Below are positions 1 to 7,697 of a stretch of DNA of 44,176 bases, one piece after another (positions within the stretch are counted from its first letter, which is position 1; every line of letters begins with the position of its first letter). The notes beneath the pieces are model-generated. The model ran no database searches. It saw nothing but the letters and a program-made list of their open reading frames with translations, and was not told where the DNA came from. Source of the DNA: Candidatus Omnitrophota bacterium (GTDB lineage: Bacteria; Omnitrophota; Gorgyraeia; Duberdicusellales; 4484-171). The position numbers were made by a program, and so were the translations under genes. The stretch lies in contig JAHKAJ010000019.1 of assembly GCA_018826075.1 (NCBI GenBank), positions 1 to 44,176 on the forward strand, written 5' to 3'.

Positions 1-894
1 GCTTTAGTAAAAGCCGTTGACGGGGTGAGTTTTTCGCTGGAAGGAGGCAAAACCCTGGCTTTGGTCGGTGAATCCGGATGCGGAAAGACTACTTTAGCCA
101 GGCTGATCACCCGGTTGATCGAGTCGGATTCAGGGATCATCAGTTTTTTAGGCCAGGATATAAGCCGGTTGGCTCAAAAAGATTTACGGCCCTTGCGCCG
201 GGACCTTCAGATCATTTTTCAAGACCCCTTTAACTCTTTGGATCCCCGCTTTAGCGTAGCCAGGATAATCAAAGAAGGGCTTTTGGCTTTAGATATTCCT
301 AAAAGCCGCAGCCAGGTCCAGGAATTATTGGAAAAAATCTTAGACCGGGTAGGATTATCTCCGGAGAGCCTTGAGCGTTATCCTCATGAGTTTAGTGGCG
401 GCCAGCGTCAGAGGATCAGCATTGCCCGTTCTTTGGTTCTGAACCCGAAACTGCTTATTCTTGATGAACCGGTATCGTCTTTAGATGTATCTATCCAGGC
501 TCAGATCATCAACTTATTGTTGGATTTACAGCAGCGTTTTAAATTAACCTATATATTTATCGCTCACGACTTAAATGTAGTTGAACGGATAAGTGATGAA
601 GTGGCAGTTATGTATTTGGGAAAGATAGTGGAAAAGGCCCAGACTAAAGATTTATTTAGTAAACCTTTACATCCTTATACCGAATCCTTGCTTTTGTCTA
701 CGCCCAAACTAAAAGGTAAAGATGAAGTCAAGCGGTTTACTCTGAAGGGTGATTTGCCCAGCCCAATAAACTCGCCTTCCGGCTGCCGCTTTCATACCCG
801 TTGTCCATACGCCAAGGAGCTATGTAAAACCAAAGAACCGCCGCTTAACCAGAGAGGCAACCGTCTTTGCGCCTGTCACTTTCCCCTTCAATAA
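1..894 (+). CDS. Oligopeptide/dipeptide ABC transporter ATP-binding protein (OppF/DppF type), 5'-truncated by window
   Basis: ATPase subunit that powers peptide uptake through an inner-membrane ABC importer. The frame is open from base 1 and reads ALVKAVDGVSFSLEGGKT, the usual OppF/DppF start of the nucleotide-binding domain, so the gene begins upstream of the window and the GTG at 25 is only an internal valine codon. Walker A is GESGCGKTT, the Q-loop region is FQDPFNSLDPR, the signature FSGGQRQRISIARSL, Walker B LLILDEPVSSLD, and a switch His sits in FIAHDLNV. The C-terminal oligopeptide-transporter extension with the Cys motif CRFHTRCPYAKELC is present, which separates this family from generic ABC ATPases. 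The TAA stop lies inside a hairpin repeat. Partner permeases would be upstream. Peptide versus nickel or sugar substrate cannot be told from this subunit. Confidence 0.93.
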   Translation, partial: ALVKAVDGVSFSLEGGKTLALVGESGCGKTTLARLITRLIESDSGIISFLGQDISRLAQKDLRPLRRDLQIIFQDPFNSLDPRFSVARIIKEGLLALDIPKSRSQVQELLEKILDRVGLSPESLERYPHEFSGGQRQRISIARSLVLNPKLLILDEPVSSLDVSIQAQIINLLLDLQQRFKLTYIFIAHDLNVVERISDEVAVMYLGKIVEKAQTKDLFSKPLHPYTESLLLSTPKLKGKDEVKRFTLKGDLPSPINSPSGCRFHTRCPYAKELCKTKEPPLNQRGNRLCACHFPLQ

Positions 895-928
895 CCAAAT
901 TAACAAACCCGCATTGTTAATTTGGTTG
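890..928 (+). repeat. REP-like hairpin, left copy flanking RAYT-1
   Basis: Perfect 14-bp inverted repeat: AACCAAATTAACAA at 893-906 and its exact reverse complement at 914-927, with a 7-nt loop ACCCGCA. A second copy in the same orientation is at 1629-1666, just after the transposase gene; the two match from 890/1629 onward except for one extra T at the end of the left arm here. The first bases of the element form the TAA stop of the ABC ATPase, and its last bases form the -35 box of the transposase promoter. No T-run follows the stem, so an intrinsic terminator is unlikely. Confidence 0.9.
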
Positions 929-953
929 AATTTATTAACTTTTTGTATATAAT
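926..953 (+). promoter_or_regulatory. Predicted sigma70-type promoter of the RAYT-1 gene
   Basis: TTGAAT at 926-931, a 16-bp spacer, then TATAAT at 948-953. The predicted start of transcription is near 960, about ten bases before the ATG at 971. The -35 box is formed by the last bases of the hairpin repeat plus the next bases, so the repeat and the promoter may travel together. Confidence 0.6.
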
Positions 954-970
954 GATAAGAAAGTAACGAT

Positions 971-1633
971 ATGCCTTACAGGAAAAACCCTATAAATAAT
1001 AGCGAAATTCATCACGTATTTACTAAAAGTATTGCCGGATACAAAGTATTTAATACAGATTACGATTTTTGTCGAATAATCGATGCTTTGTGTTTTTACA
1101 GCCTAGAAGATCCCCCTTGCAAGTTCGCTTACTATAAAAACTCTATAGAAAAAAACAGTAAGAGCAAATTTCAGCAGGTACAATTCGATAGATTAATATT
1201 AAGAATCATCGCTTATTGTATCATGCCTACGCACATACATCTCATACTTGAGCAATCAAAAGATAATGCTGTTTCTCAATACATGAATTTTATTTTGAAA
1301 AGCTACAGTAAATATTTTAACGTAAAACATAAACGTAAGGGGCCATTATGGGAGGGAAGATTTAGTAATGTTCGCGTTGAAACCGATGAACAACTTTTGC
1401 ATTTAACCAGATACTTACACTTAAATCCGGTTACTGCCGGTATTATTGATCGCCCCCAGGATTGGCAGTTTTCTTCATACAGAGAATATTTAGGATTAAT
1501 TTCTGAAGATCAAAGGTTATGCAGTTACGACCAGTTTTTTAAGATCGACAGCAAATCTTACAAGAAGTTTGTAAACGACCAGATAAGCTATCAGCGGGAG
1601 TTAGCAAAAATTAAAAATATGCTTATGGAATAA
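971..1633 (+). CDS. REP-associated tyrosine transposase (RAYT-1), Y1/HUH family
   Basis: Single-strand DNA transposase of the IS200/REP-associated (Y1_Tnp) family, 220 residues. The HUH motif is visible in IMPTHIHLILEQ, followed by the family signature GPLWEGRF and a C-terminal YLHLNPVTAGI, where the Tyr is the likely nucleophile, then the W/Y-rich DWQFSSYREYLG. Length is complete for the family and no frameshift is seen. The gene is more A/T-rich in codon choice (ATA, AGA, TTA) than its neighbours, consistent with transfer. It lies between two direct copies of a hairpin, and its own TAA stop is the first base triplet of the right copy. These hairpins are the probable substrate by analogy with REP/RAYT pairs; that assignment is inference. 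It does not encode a TnpB accessory protein. Confidence 0.9.
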   Translation: MPYRKNPINNSEIHHVFTKSIAGYKVFNTDYDFCRIIDALCFYSLEDPPCKFAYYKNSIEKNSKSKFQQVQFDRLILRIIAYCIMPTHIHLILEQSKDNAVSQYMNFILKSYSKYFNVKHKRKGPLWEGRFSNVRVETDEQLLHLTRYLHLNPVTAGIIDRPQDWQFSSYREYLGLISEDQRLCSYDQFFKIDSKSYKKFVNDQISYQRELAKIKNMLME

Positions 1634-1666
1634 CCAAATTAACAAACCCGCATTGTTAATTGGTTG
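1629..1666 (+). repeat. REP-like hairpin, right copy flanking RAYT-1
   Basis: Same hairpin as at 890-928 in the same orientation: left arm AACCAAATTAACAA at 1632-1645, loop ACCCGCA, right arm at 1653-1665 lacking one T, so one base bulges. It supplies the TAA stop of the transposase gene (1631-1633) and ends a few bases before the ribosome site of the glycoside hydrolase gene. Confidence 0.9.
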
Positions 1667-1678
1667 GGAAGGAGGTCA

Positions 1679-2962
1679 ATGTCAGAGAGTAAAAGAATTA
1701 TTTTAATAAAGGGACTACTTATTTTTGTTTTTTTTATAGTGTTGACAGTAGAGGCGGCTGACCCTTTAAAGCCCAGCCAGGTTTATGTAAAAGGCAATCA
1801 ATTATTTGTTGCCAGCCATGGCCAAGCAGAGCCTCAGCCGTATATTATTAAAGGGATTACCTGGTCCCCGGAGACCGCGGCTCCGGATTTTGGCCCTGAT
1901 CCATTGAATCCTTCGGAAAATGTAGAATACGGATTTTTCTTTGATTGGGATAAACGTCAACCCCAGGGACATGAGATCTTTGTCTTATGGAAGGAAAAGC
2001 AGTTCTTTAAACGCTATGCCACCGACATTCCGTTAATGAAAAAAATGAATTTGAATACAGTAAGAGTTTACAGTTCTTTTGGTCTCAACCCTAAAGAATA
2101 CCTGGCGATTTTAGATGAGTTTTATCATCAGGGTCTTTCGGTAATTATGACCGTAGCTATTTCTAAAAGCGATATCGATCTGGGAAAACACAAAAGAGTA
2201 GTTCAAGCCTACAAAGACCATCCGGCGATTCTTTTCTGGTCGATTGGTAACGAGTGGAACCTGGATTACAATAAATACTGGGGTTATGCTACGGTAGAGG
2301 AAGCGGCTCAGGCGACTAACCGGGCAGCTAAAGCGATAAAGGCAATTGACTCAAATCATCCGGTGGGTTCGGTTCTCGGCGACCGCTTCCAGGATCAGGA
2401 ACCTAAGAATACCATTAAACATATATTGAAGGTCTGTCCGGATGTCGATCTGTGGGGGCTTAATATCTACCGGGGTAAAAGTTTCGGTAATCTTTTTTCC
2501 CAGTGGCAATCTTTGACTGATAAGCCGTTTTATATTTGCGAGTTCGGAACCGATTCTTTTTTTACTGAAAGTTATGATGTAGTTGGCGGCTATCAGGCTG
2601 ACAACTGCAAAGGCAGAGAAGACCAGGCTATACAGGCTGAGTTTGCTTTGGGGCTTTGGGGTGAGATTTCCGGACAACTCTCAGCTAAATTTCCTCAAAA
2701 ACAATGTTTAGGCGGCCTGGTGCACGAATTTAACGATTCTTTATGGAAGGTGGGGTCTTACCATGTGAGTTTAGGCGGCCTGGTTGATTACAATTCTCCG
2801 GAACGCTGCAGTTACAAAGAATATGATAGCGAAGGTTTTTATCTTCCCGGCGGCCACCCTGACGATGTAGCCAATGAGGAATATTTTGGAGTAGTCGATG
2901 CCAATCGTCAGCCAAAACAGGCCTTCTTCAAACTACAGGAATATTACCGCCAGTTAGAGTAG
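1679..2962 (+). CDS. Secreted clan GH-A glycoside hydrolase (GH2/GH5-like TIM barrel)
   Basis: Predicted exported enzyme that cleaves or transfers a beta-linked glycan, 427 residues. The ATG at 1679 is preferred over the in-frame TTG at 1664 because AAGGAGGT lies just before it. Residues 6-27 form a signal peptide (hydrophobic core, small residues near A26/A27). The barrel carries FWSIGNEWN with the predicted acid/base Glu192 after Asn191, and YICEFGTD with the predicted nucleophile Glu288; the Asn-Glu pair and two Glu about a hundred residues apart are typical of clan GH-A. NTVRVYSSFG near 126-135 matches the conserved Arg strand. The extra beta-sandwich domains of true GH2 beta-galactosidases are absent, so a compact GH2_C or GH72-like enzyme is possible. 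Substrate unknown. The adjacent transporter fragment is a peptide type and does not identify the sugar. Confidence 0.8.
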   Translation: MSESKRIILIKGLLIFVFFIVLTVEAADPLKPSQVYVKGNQLFVASHGQAEPQPYIIKGITWSPETAAPDFGPDPLNPSENVEYGFFFDWDKRQPQGHEIFVLWKEKQFFKRYATDIPLMKKMNLNTVRVYSSFGLNPKEYLAILDEFYHQGLSVIMTVAISKSDIDLGKHKRVVQAYKDHPAILFWSIGNEWNLDYNKYWGYATVEEAAQATNRAAKAIKAIDSNHPVGSVLGDRFQDQEPKNTIKHILKVCPDVDLWGLNIYRGKSFGNLFSQWQSLTDKPFYICEFGTDSFFTESYDVVGGYQADNCKGREDQAIQAEFALGLWGEISGQLSAKFPQKQCLGGLVHEFNDSLWKVGSYHVSLGGLVDYNSPERCSYKEYDSEGFYLPGGHPDDVANEEYFGVVDANRQPKQAFFKLQEYYRQLE

Positions 2963-3007
2963 CCCTTAATTTTTCTTATCTTTTCTATGCCTACCCGGCG
3001 ATTTCGT

Positions 3008-3036
3008 TTGACATATTAAGGTATATTTTATATAAT
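3008..3036 (+). promoter_or_regulatory. Consensus sigma70 promoter of lysS
   Basis: TTGACA at 3008-3013, exactly 17 bp, TATAAT at 3031-3036: a full match to the housekeeping consensus. Only nine bases separate the -10 box from the lysS ATG at 3046, so the transcript would start within about 0-4 nt of the start codon. The 83-bp gap between the genes is otherwise plain; it is too short for a T-box. Confidence 0.85.
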
Positions 3037-3045
3037 CAGGGGATT

Positions 3046-4470
3046 ATGGAATCAGAAGATAAACTGCAACCGATCAACCCGGACCTGTTAAAGTCTTTTT
3101 TGGAGACTTCTTTTTCTAAGCCTTTGTCTATCAAGGAGATATTAGATAGTTTTTCTGAGGGCAAAGAAGTCTCCTTGGCCGGAAGGCTTATCTCTAAGCG
3201 TGAACACGGAAAATCCGGCTTTGCCCATTTAAGTGATCATACCGGAAAGATCCAATTTTACGCTCAGGCTGATAAACTAGGCGAGCAGTTTAAACTTTAT
3301 AAGGATTTGACTGTCGGTGATATTGCCGGTATCCGGGGAAAGCTTTTTGTTACCCGGACCGGAGAATCAACCGTGTTGATAGAGGAGTTAAAACTTTTAG
3401 CTAAGGCTCTCCGGCCGATGCCTGAGAAGTGGCACGGTTTAAAAGATGTTGAGACCAGATACCGCCAGCGCTACTTGGACTTGATAGCTAATTCGCAAGT
3501 TAAAGATGTTTTTACCAAGCGTTCAAGAATAATTTCTTTAATCCGTGAGTTTTTCAATAAGTTAAAATTCGTCGAAGTTGAAACACCGATGCTGCACCAG
3601 GTGGCTGGAGGAGCAGCCGGCCGGCCGTTTATGACTCATCACAACGCAACCGATGCCGATGTCTACCTGCGGATAGCGCCCGAACTTTACCTTAAGCGCC
3701 TTTTGGTCGGCGGTTTTGACAAGGTTTATGAGCTAAACCGCAGTTTTCGCAATGAAGGCACTTCCACCCGGCATAACCCTGAGTTTACTATGCTTGAAGC
3801 TTATTGTTGTTATGAAAACTATGAGTATATGATGAAAATCTGCGAACAGCTGTTTTCCTACTTATCTCAGGAAATAAACGGCAATTCTAAAATCAAATAC
3901 CAGGGAAAAACTTTAGATTTGACCCCTCCCTGGCAGAGGATCTCTTTTGCCGAACTTTTCAAAAAGGAGTTTGGCGTCGAAGTTAGTGATTCTCAGAAAG
4001 AGATGCTGGATAAGATCAGTAAAAAATTAAAATTAGCAAAGGGTTTGAGCCGTTCTCAAATCCTCAATATAACCGAGGAGTTGATCGAAAAGAATTACCC
4101 CCAGGATAAACCCGCCTTCATTGTTGATTTTTTTACCTGGACTTCTCCCCTGGCTAAAGCGAAAAAAGAAATCCCTGGCCTGGTTGAGAGGTTTGAGCTT
4201 TTTGTTTCCGGCCTTGAGGTCGCTAATGCTTATTCAGAACTTAACGACCCCCTGGAGCAGAGAGCACGGTTTTCCCGGCAGTTGGAAACCGAGGATGAGC
4301 TTCCTAAAAAAATCGACGATGATTTTCTGCTTAGCTTAGAGTATGGCATGCCTCCGGCAGCCGGCTTAGGCATAGGCATCGATAGGCTGGTTATGCTCCT
4401 TCTGGATCAACCCTCAATAAGGGATGTGATTCTTTTTCCTCTCCTTAAGCCACAGATGGCTACAGAATAA
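3046..4470 (+). CDS. lysS: Lysyl-tRNA synthetase, class II
   Basis: Charges tRNA-Lys with lysine in the cytoplasm. The 474-residue protein has an N-terminal OB-fold anticodon-binding domain (about 40-120, VSLAGRLISKREHGKSGFA) and a class II catalytic core. Motif 2 is at about 234-251 with FRNEGTSTRHNPEFTMLE, and motif 3 is GLGIGIDRLVMLL near the C-terminus. The length is slightly short but normal for bacterial LysRS. The first residues up to about 25 are family-variable, so the start is fixed by the promoter and the in-frame ATG rather than by homology. It is the first gene after a strong promoter and is followed 19 bp later by lolC, so an lysS-lolC-lolD transcript is likely. Confidence 0.97.
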   Translation: MESEDKLQPINPDLLKSFLETSFSKPLSIKEILDSFSEGKEVSLAGRLISKREHGKSGFAHLSDHTGKIQFYAQADKLGEQFKLYKDLTVGDIAGIRGKLFVTRTGESTVLIEELKLLAKALRPMPEKWHGLKDVETRYRQRYLDLIANSQVKDVFTKRSRIISLIREFFNKLKFVEVETPMLHQVAGGAAGRPFMTHHNATDADVYLRIAPELYLKRLLVGGFDKVYELNRSFRNEGTSTRHNPEFTMLEAYCCYENYEYMMKICEQLFSYLSQEINGNSKIKYQGKTLDLTPPWQRISFAELFKKEFGVEVSDSQKEMLDKISKKLKLAKGLSRSQILNITEELIEKNYPQDKPAFIVDFFTWTSPLAKAKKEIPGLVERFELFVSGLEVANAYSELNDPLEQRARFSRQLETEDELPKKIDDDFLLSLEYGMPPAAGLGIGIDRLVMLLLDQPSIRDVILFPLLKPQMATE

Positions 4471-4489
4471 AGAACAGAGATGGTTATTT

Positions 4490-5647
4490 ATGGTAATTGA
4501 ATTTTTTTTAGCCCGTCGTTATATTTTTAGAGGCCGCCGCCGGCATATCTCGTTTATCGGGATAATCTCTTGTTTGGGGATAGCAGTGGGGGTCGCCGCT
4601 TTGATCATCGCCTTTTCAATAGTAAACGGAATTGACGGAGGTTTGATGAAGCGGATCATGCGTTTTCAGGACCATGTGATAGTAGATAGTTTTAACGAAG
4701 AAGAATTATCGGTGGTTAAAAATGAGCTTAGCCAATGGAGCGAAGTCCAGACAGCCTATTTGGCGCTTAATACCCAGGTGTTTGCTAAATTCGGCGATAC
4801 GATAATGCCTTTGGCTATCCGGGGCTTTGATCTGTCTGACCCCAAGGCCAAAGAATTATTTTATCAATACGTGAAAGAGGAATATTTTCCCGAAGGCTAT
4901 TTTATCGGCGAAGGCCTTAAGCAGCAATTTTCAATCGGCAAAGAAATCGAATTCTACCCTTTGGATAAAAAACTTAAATTAGAGAAACACAAGGTCCGGG
5001 GATTTTTTAAGGTTGGTCTCTATGATATTGATAATTACTATCTTATTGTGGATTTGGAAAAGGCAAAGGTGTTATCACCTAACTATAGTTTATTTTTGGG
5101 TGTAAAGTTAAATGATCCCTACCAGGCTGATGCGGTTCGTGACAAGATAACCAAGCATTTTCCACAAAGATTATTTGTTACCAGTTGGATAGATTCAAAC
5201 AGCGCTTTGTTTGCGACCTTGAAACTGGAGAAACTGGCTTTATTCATAATTTTGGGTTTAATCATCGTTGTTGCTTCTTTTAACATATTTTCGGCTCTCA
5301 CTGTTAAGGTGGTTGAAAAGACTAAAGACATCGGGATTTTGCGGGCTTTGGGTTTTGGCCGGAGCAGCATCCGGGCTATTTTTACCTTTGGCGGTTTGAC
5401 TATCGGGTTTTTAGGGGTAGCTTTAGGTTCAGTCTTGGGCGTGGGTACCTGCTTATTTTTGGAAAAATACCCTTTTATCAAGATCCCGGCTGATGTTTTT
5501 GGAACCGAATACCTTCCTTTGGATATCAGCTCCGGGGACGTTGCCGCGATCGTCATTGCCGGTCTGGTAATTTCTTTGATCTCTAGCTTCTTGCCGGCCT
5601 GGCGGGCCAGCAAGTTAAATATTTGTGAGGCACTTCGCTATGAATGA
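4490..5647 (+). CDS. lolC: Lipoprotein-releasing ABC transporter permease (LolC/LolE family)
   Basis: Inner-membrane subunit that extracts lipoproteins destined for the outer membrane. The 385-residue protein has the family layout: a TM helix at about 24-48 (ISFIGIISCLGIAVGVAALI), a large periplasmic domain of about 200 residues (including FVTSWIDSNSALF near its end), and three TM helices in an FtsX domain from about 250 on (LALFIILGLIIVVASFNIFS, GLTIGFLGVALGSVLGVGTC, and VAAIVIAGLVISLISSFLPA with the ARRASK-like AWRASKLN end). Only one permease is present beside lolD, so it may act as a homodimer of the LolF type; C versus E cannot be decided. The next gene starts within its last codons. Its presence argues for an outer membrane. 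Confidence 0.92.
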   Translation: MVIEFFLARRYIFRGRRRHISFIGIISCLGIAVGVAALIIAFSIVNGIDGGLMKRIMRFQDHVIVDSFNEEELSVVKNELSQWSEVQTAYLALNTQVFAKFGDTIMPLAIRGFDLSDPKAKELFYQYVKEEYFPEGYFIGEGLKQQFSIGKEIEFYPLDKKLKLEKHKVRGFFKVGLYDIDNYYLIVDLEKAKVLSPNYSLFLGVKLNDPYQADAVRDKITKHFPQRLFVTSWIDSNSALFATLKLEKLALFIILGLIIVVASFNIFSALTVKVVEKTKDIGILRALGFGRSSIRAIFTFGGLTIGFLGVALGSVLGVGTCLFLEKYPFIKIPADVFGTEYLPLDISSGDVAAIVIAGLVISLISSFLPAWRASKLNICEALRYE

Positions 5648-6311
5648 GTTAATGGAAGTCAATTCAATAACTAAGGTTTATAACAGCGGCGTTGCTTTTA
5701 CGGCCATAAAAGATATTTCTTTATCAGTATGCCGGCAGGATTATTTAGCGATAGTCGGGCCTTCAGGGGCAGGCAAATCCACCCTGCTTCATGTTATGGG
5801 AGGCCTCGAGCCGCCGACTAGGGGTGAGGTTTTTTTTATCGAAAAAAATCTGTATAGAATGAAAGACTGGGAACTTTCCTTATGGCGTAATAAGACCGTC
5901 GGGTTTGTGTTTCAATTTTACCACCTTATCGAGGAGCTAAGTGTTTTAGAAAACGTGGCTATTGCTGCTTCAAGAGAGGGGCGAAAATATTCTTTTAAAA
6001 AGGCCAGGGAATTGCTAAAATATTTAGGATTGGAAGATAGACAGGAGGTTTTTCCTTCCCAGTTAAGCGGCGGCCAGAGGCAAAGAGTGGCCATTGCCAG
6101 AGCCCTGGTTAATGACCCGCAAGTACTTTTTTGTGATGAACCGACCGGTAACCTGGATAAAGAATCGCAGGAAAAAATCGCCGGGTTGTTTGAAAATTTA
6201 AACAAAGTTAAGAAAAAAACCATAGTTTTAGTAACTCATAATTTGGATTTGGCAAAACAAGCTAAACGGATCTTATTTATTGAAAGCGGGATGTTAAAAG
6301 CCGGAAGTTAA
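5640..6311 (+). CDS. lolD: Lipoprotein-releasing ABC transporter ATP-binding protein
   Basis: ATPase partner of the preceding permease. The ATG at 5640 overlaps the lolC stop by 8 nt and gives the normal family N-terminus; a GTG at 5625 would add five residues without support. Walker A is GPSGAGKST at about 40-48, the signature LSGGQRQRVAIARAL, Walker B VLFCDEPTGNLD, and the switch His is in LVTHNLDLA. The stretch WRNKTVGFVFQFYHLIEELS is the MacB/LolD-type Q-loop region, with the typical HLI/HLL following FQF. The 223-residue length is standard. Confidence 0.94.
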   Translation: MNELMEVNSITKVYNSGVAFTAIKDISLSVCRQDYLAIVGPSGAGKSTLLHVMGGLEPPTRGEVFFIEKNLYRMKDWELSLWRNKTVGFVFQFYHLIEELSVLENVAIAASREGRKYSFKKARELLKYLGLEDRQEVFPSQLSGGQRQRVAIARALVNDPQVLFCDEPTGNLDKESQEKIAGLFENLNKVKKKTIVLVTHNLDLAKQAKRILFIESGMLKAGS

Positions 6312-6324
6312 AAAGGGGGATTTT

Positions 6325-7200
6325 ATGAAGGTGTATCTTAACGGAACTTTAGTCGATAAAAAAGATGCTAAGATCTCAGTGTTTGACCACGGTTATCTTT
6401 ACGGAGACGGAGTGTTTGAAGGCATTCGTTCTTACGGCTGCTTAGTCTTTAAATTGAAGGAACATATTGACCGGCTGTTTGAGTCAGCTCATTCGATCAT
6501 GATGGGGATGCCTTTAACCCGCAAAGAGATGACTGATGCTGTGATCAAAACTTTAAAGGCAAATAATTTGCAAGACGGTTATATCCGGATTGTGGTTTCC
6601 CGGGGCCCCGGCGATCTAGGGCTTGACCCGCGTAAATGTAAGGATAAGGCCACGGTAGTTATTATCGTTGACACCATAGCCCTTTACCCTAAAAAGTTGT
6701 ATGAAAAGGGTATGGAGATAATTACCGTTCCTACGGTGAGGAATATCCCCGAGGCTTTAAACCCTCAGATCAAGTCACTTAACTATCTTAATAACATTTT
6801 GGCTAAAATTGAAGCGGTAAATGCCGGCTACGCTGAAGCTTTGATGCTTGATCATCTGGGTTATGTGGCCGAGTGCACCGGAGACAATATCTTTTTGGTC
6901 AAAAATGATGAGCTTTATACCCCGCCTCAATGTATGGGTACTTTAAGAGGTATCACCCGCGAGGCAGTGCTGAATATTGCCACTAAGTTAAAGATACCGG
7001 CTCATGAGCATGTAATAACCCGCCATGAGTTATACATCGGTGATGAATGTTTTTTGACCGGGACTGCAGCTGAGATAGTGCCGGTGGTAAAAGTGGACGG
7101 CCGTTTGATCGGTGAAGGCAAGCCCGGTAAACTCACCAGGAAGATAATGGCCGAATTCGGTAAATTGACCAAGACCGCCGGAATTAAATACAAATTGTAA
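6325..7200 (+). CDS. ilvE: Branched-chain amino acid aminotransferase (class IV PLP)
   Basis: PLP enzyme catalysing the last step of valine, leucine and isoleucine synthesis, 291 residues. The N-terminal DHGYLYGDGVFEGIRSYG, the lysine expected to bind PLP at Lys150 in IKSLNYLNNILAKIEA, ECTGDNIFLV and GTLRGITREAVL are the fold-type IV landmarks. A GGGGGA ribosome site precedes the ATG. D-amino acid aminotransferase and ADC lyase share the fold; the SLNYLNN and EGIRSY pattern favours BCAT, but specificity cannot be proved here. It begins 13 bp after lolD and ends just before mcsA. Confidence 0.88.
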   Translation: MKVYLNGTLVDKKDAKISVFDHGYLYGDGVFEGIRSYGCLVFKLKEHIDRLFESAHSIMMGMPLTRKEMTDAVIKTLKANNLQDGYIRIVVSRGPGDLGLDPRKCKDKATVVIIVDTIALYPKKLYEKGMEIITVPTVRNIPEALNPQIKSLNYLNNILAKIEAVNAGYAEALMLDHLGYVAECTGDNIFLVKNDELYTPPQCMGTLRGITREAVLNIATKLKIPAHEHVITRHELYIGDECFLTGTAAEIVPVVKVDGRLIGEGKPGKLTRKIMAEFGKLTKTAGIKYKL

Positions 7201-7202
7201 AC

Positions 7203-7691
7203 ATGTTGTGTGATATCTGCCATAAAAATATTGCCACTGTGCATCTTACCGAGATCGTTAACAGCAAGATCGCCGAAACGCATATTTGTCAGGTTTGTGC
7301 TCAGGCTAAAGCCGGCCAGATCGCTCAGCAGCCCAATGTCTCTGATTTTTTAAGCGGCCTACTAAGTGCCAATATCGCCAAAAAAGAAGAGCAATCTCTG
7401 AAATGTCCTGCCTGCGGTTTTAACTACAGCGATTTTAAGAAAAAAGGAAGGCTTGGCTGCGGGCGCTGCTACAGCGCTTTTAAGCGCCAGCTTTTACCTT
7501 TACTTAAAAAAATCCATGGGACTATCCGCCATACCGGAAAAGTTCCTTTGGACGCAGTCGGCTCCTCAGTGCAGGAAGTGAAGTTGAAGGATTTTGAAAA
7601 ACAACTTCAAAGGGCAGTTGAGCTGGAAGAGTATGAAGATGCAGCCAGGATCAGGGATGAGATTAAAAAATTCCAGGGGGGACATAAATAA
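7203..7691 (+). CDS. mcsA: McsA, zinc-finger activator of the protein arginine kinase
   Basis: Adaptor that binds and stimulates McsB and takes part in ClpC-dependent protein quality control. The 162-residue protein has two pairs of CxxC motifs in the N-terminal half (CDICHKN, CQVCAQA, then CPACGF and CGRCYSAF), and a C-terminal UVR helix motif, LQRAVELEEYEDAARIRDEI, as in UvrB. This order is diagnostic for McsA rather than UvrB or UvrC. It starts 2 bp after ilvE, and mcsB follows after 6 bp. No CtsR gene lies upstream, in contrast to the usual ctsR-mcsA-mcsB-clpC order. Confidence 0.93.
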   Translation: MLCDICHKNIATVHLTEIVNSKIAETHICQVCAQAKAGQIAQQPNVSDFLSGLLSANIAKKEEQSLKCPACGFNYSDFKKKGRLGCGRCYSAFKRQLLPLLKKIHGTIRHTGKVPLDAVGSSVQEVKLKDFEKQLQRAVELEEYEDAARIRDEIKKFQGGHK

Positions 7692-7697
7692 CAGTCT

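Noticed and set aside
2963..3045. T-box leader before lysS
   Set aside because: The 83-bp gap is too short and the promoter leaves nearly no leader.
5119..5613. 164-residue minus-strand frame inside lolC
   Set aside because: Lysine/proline-rich complement of TM-coding sequence without any recognisable family.
7190..7202. CtsR operator before mcsA
   Set aside because: mcsA starts 2 bp after ilvE; no tandem heptad repeat was seen.
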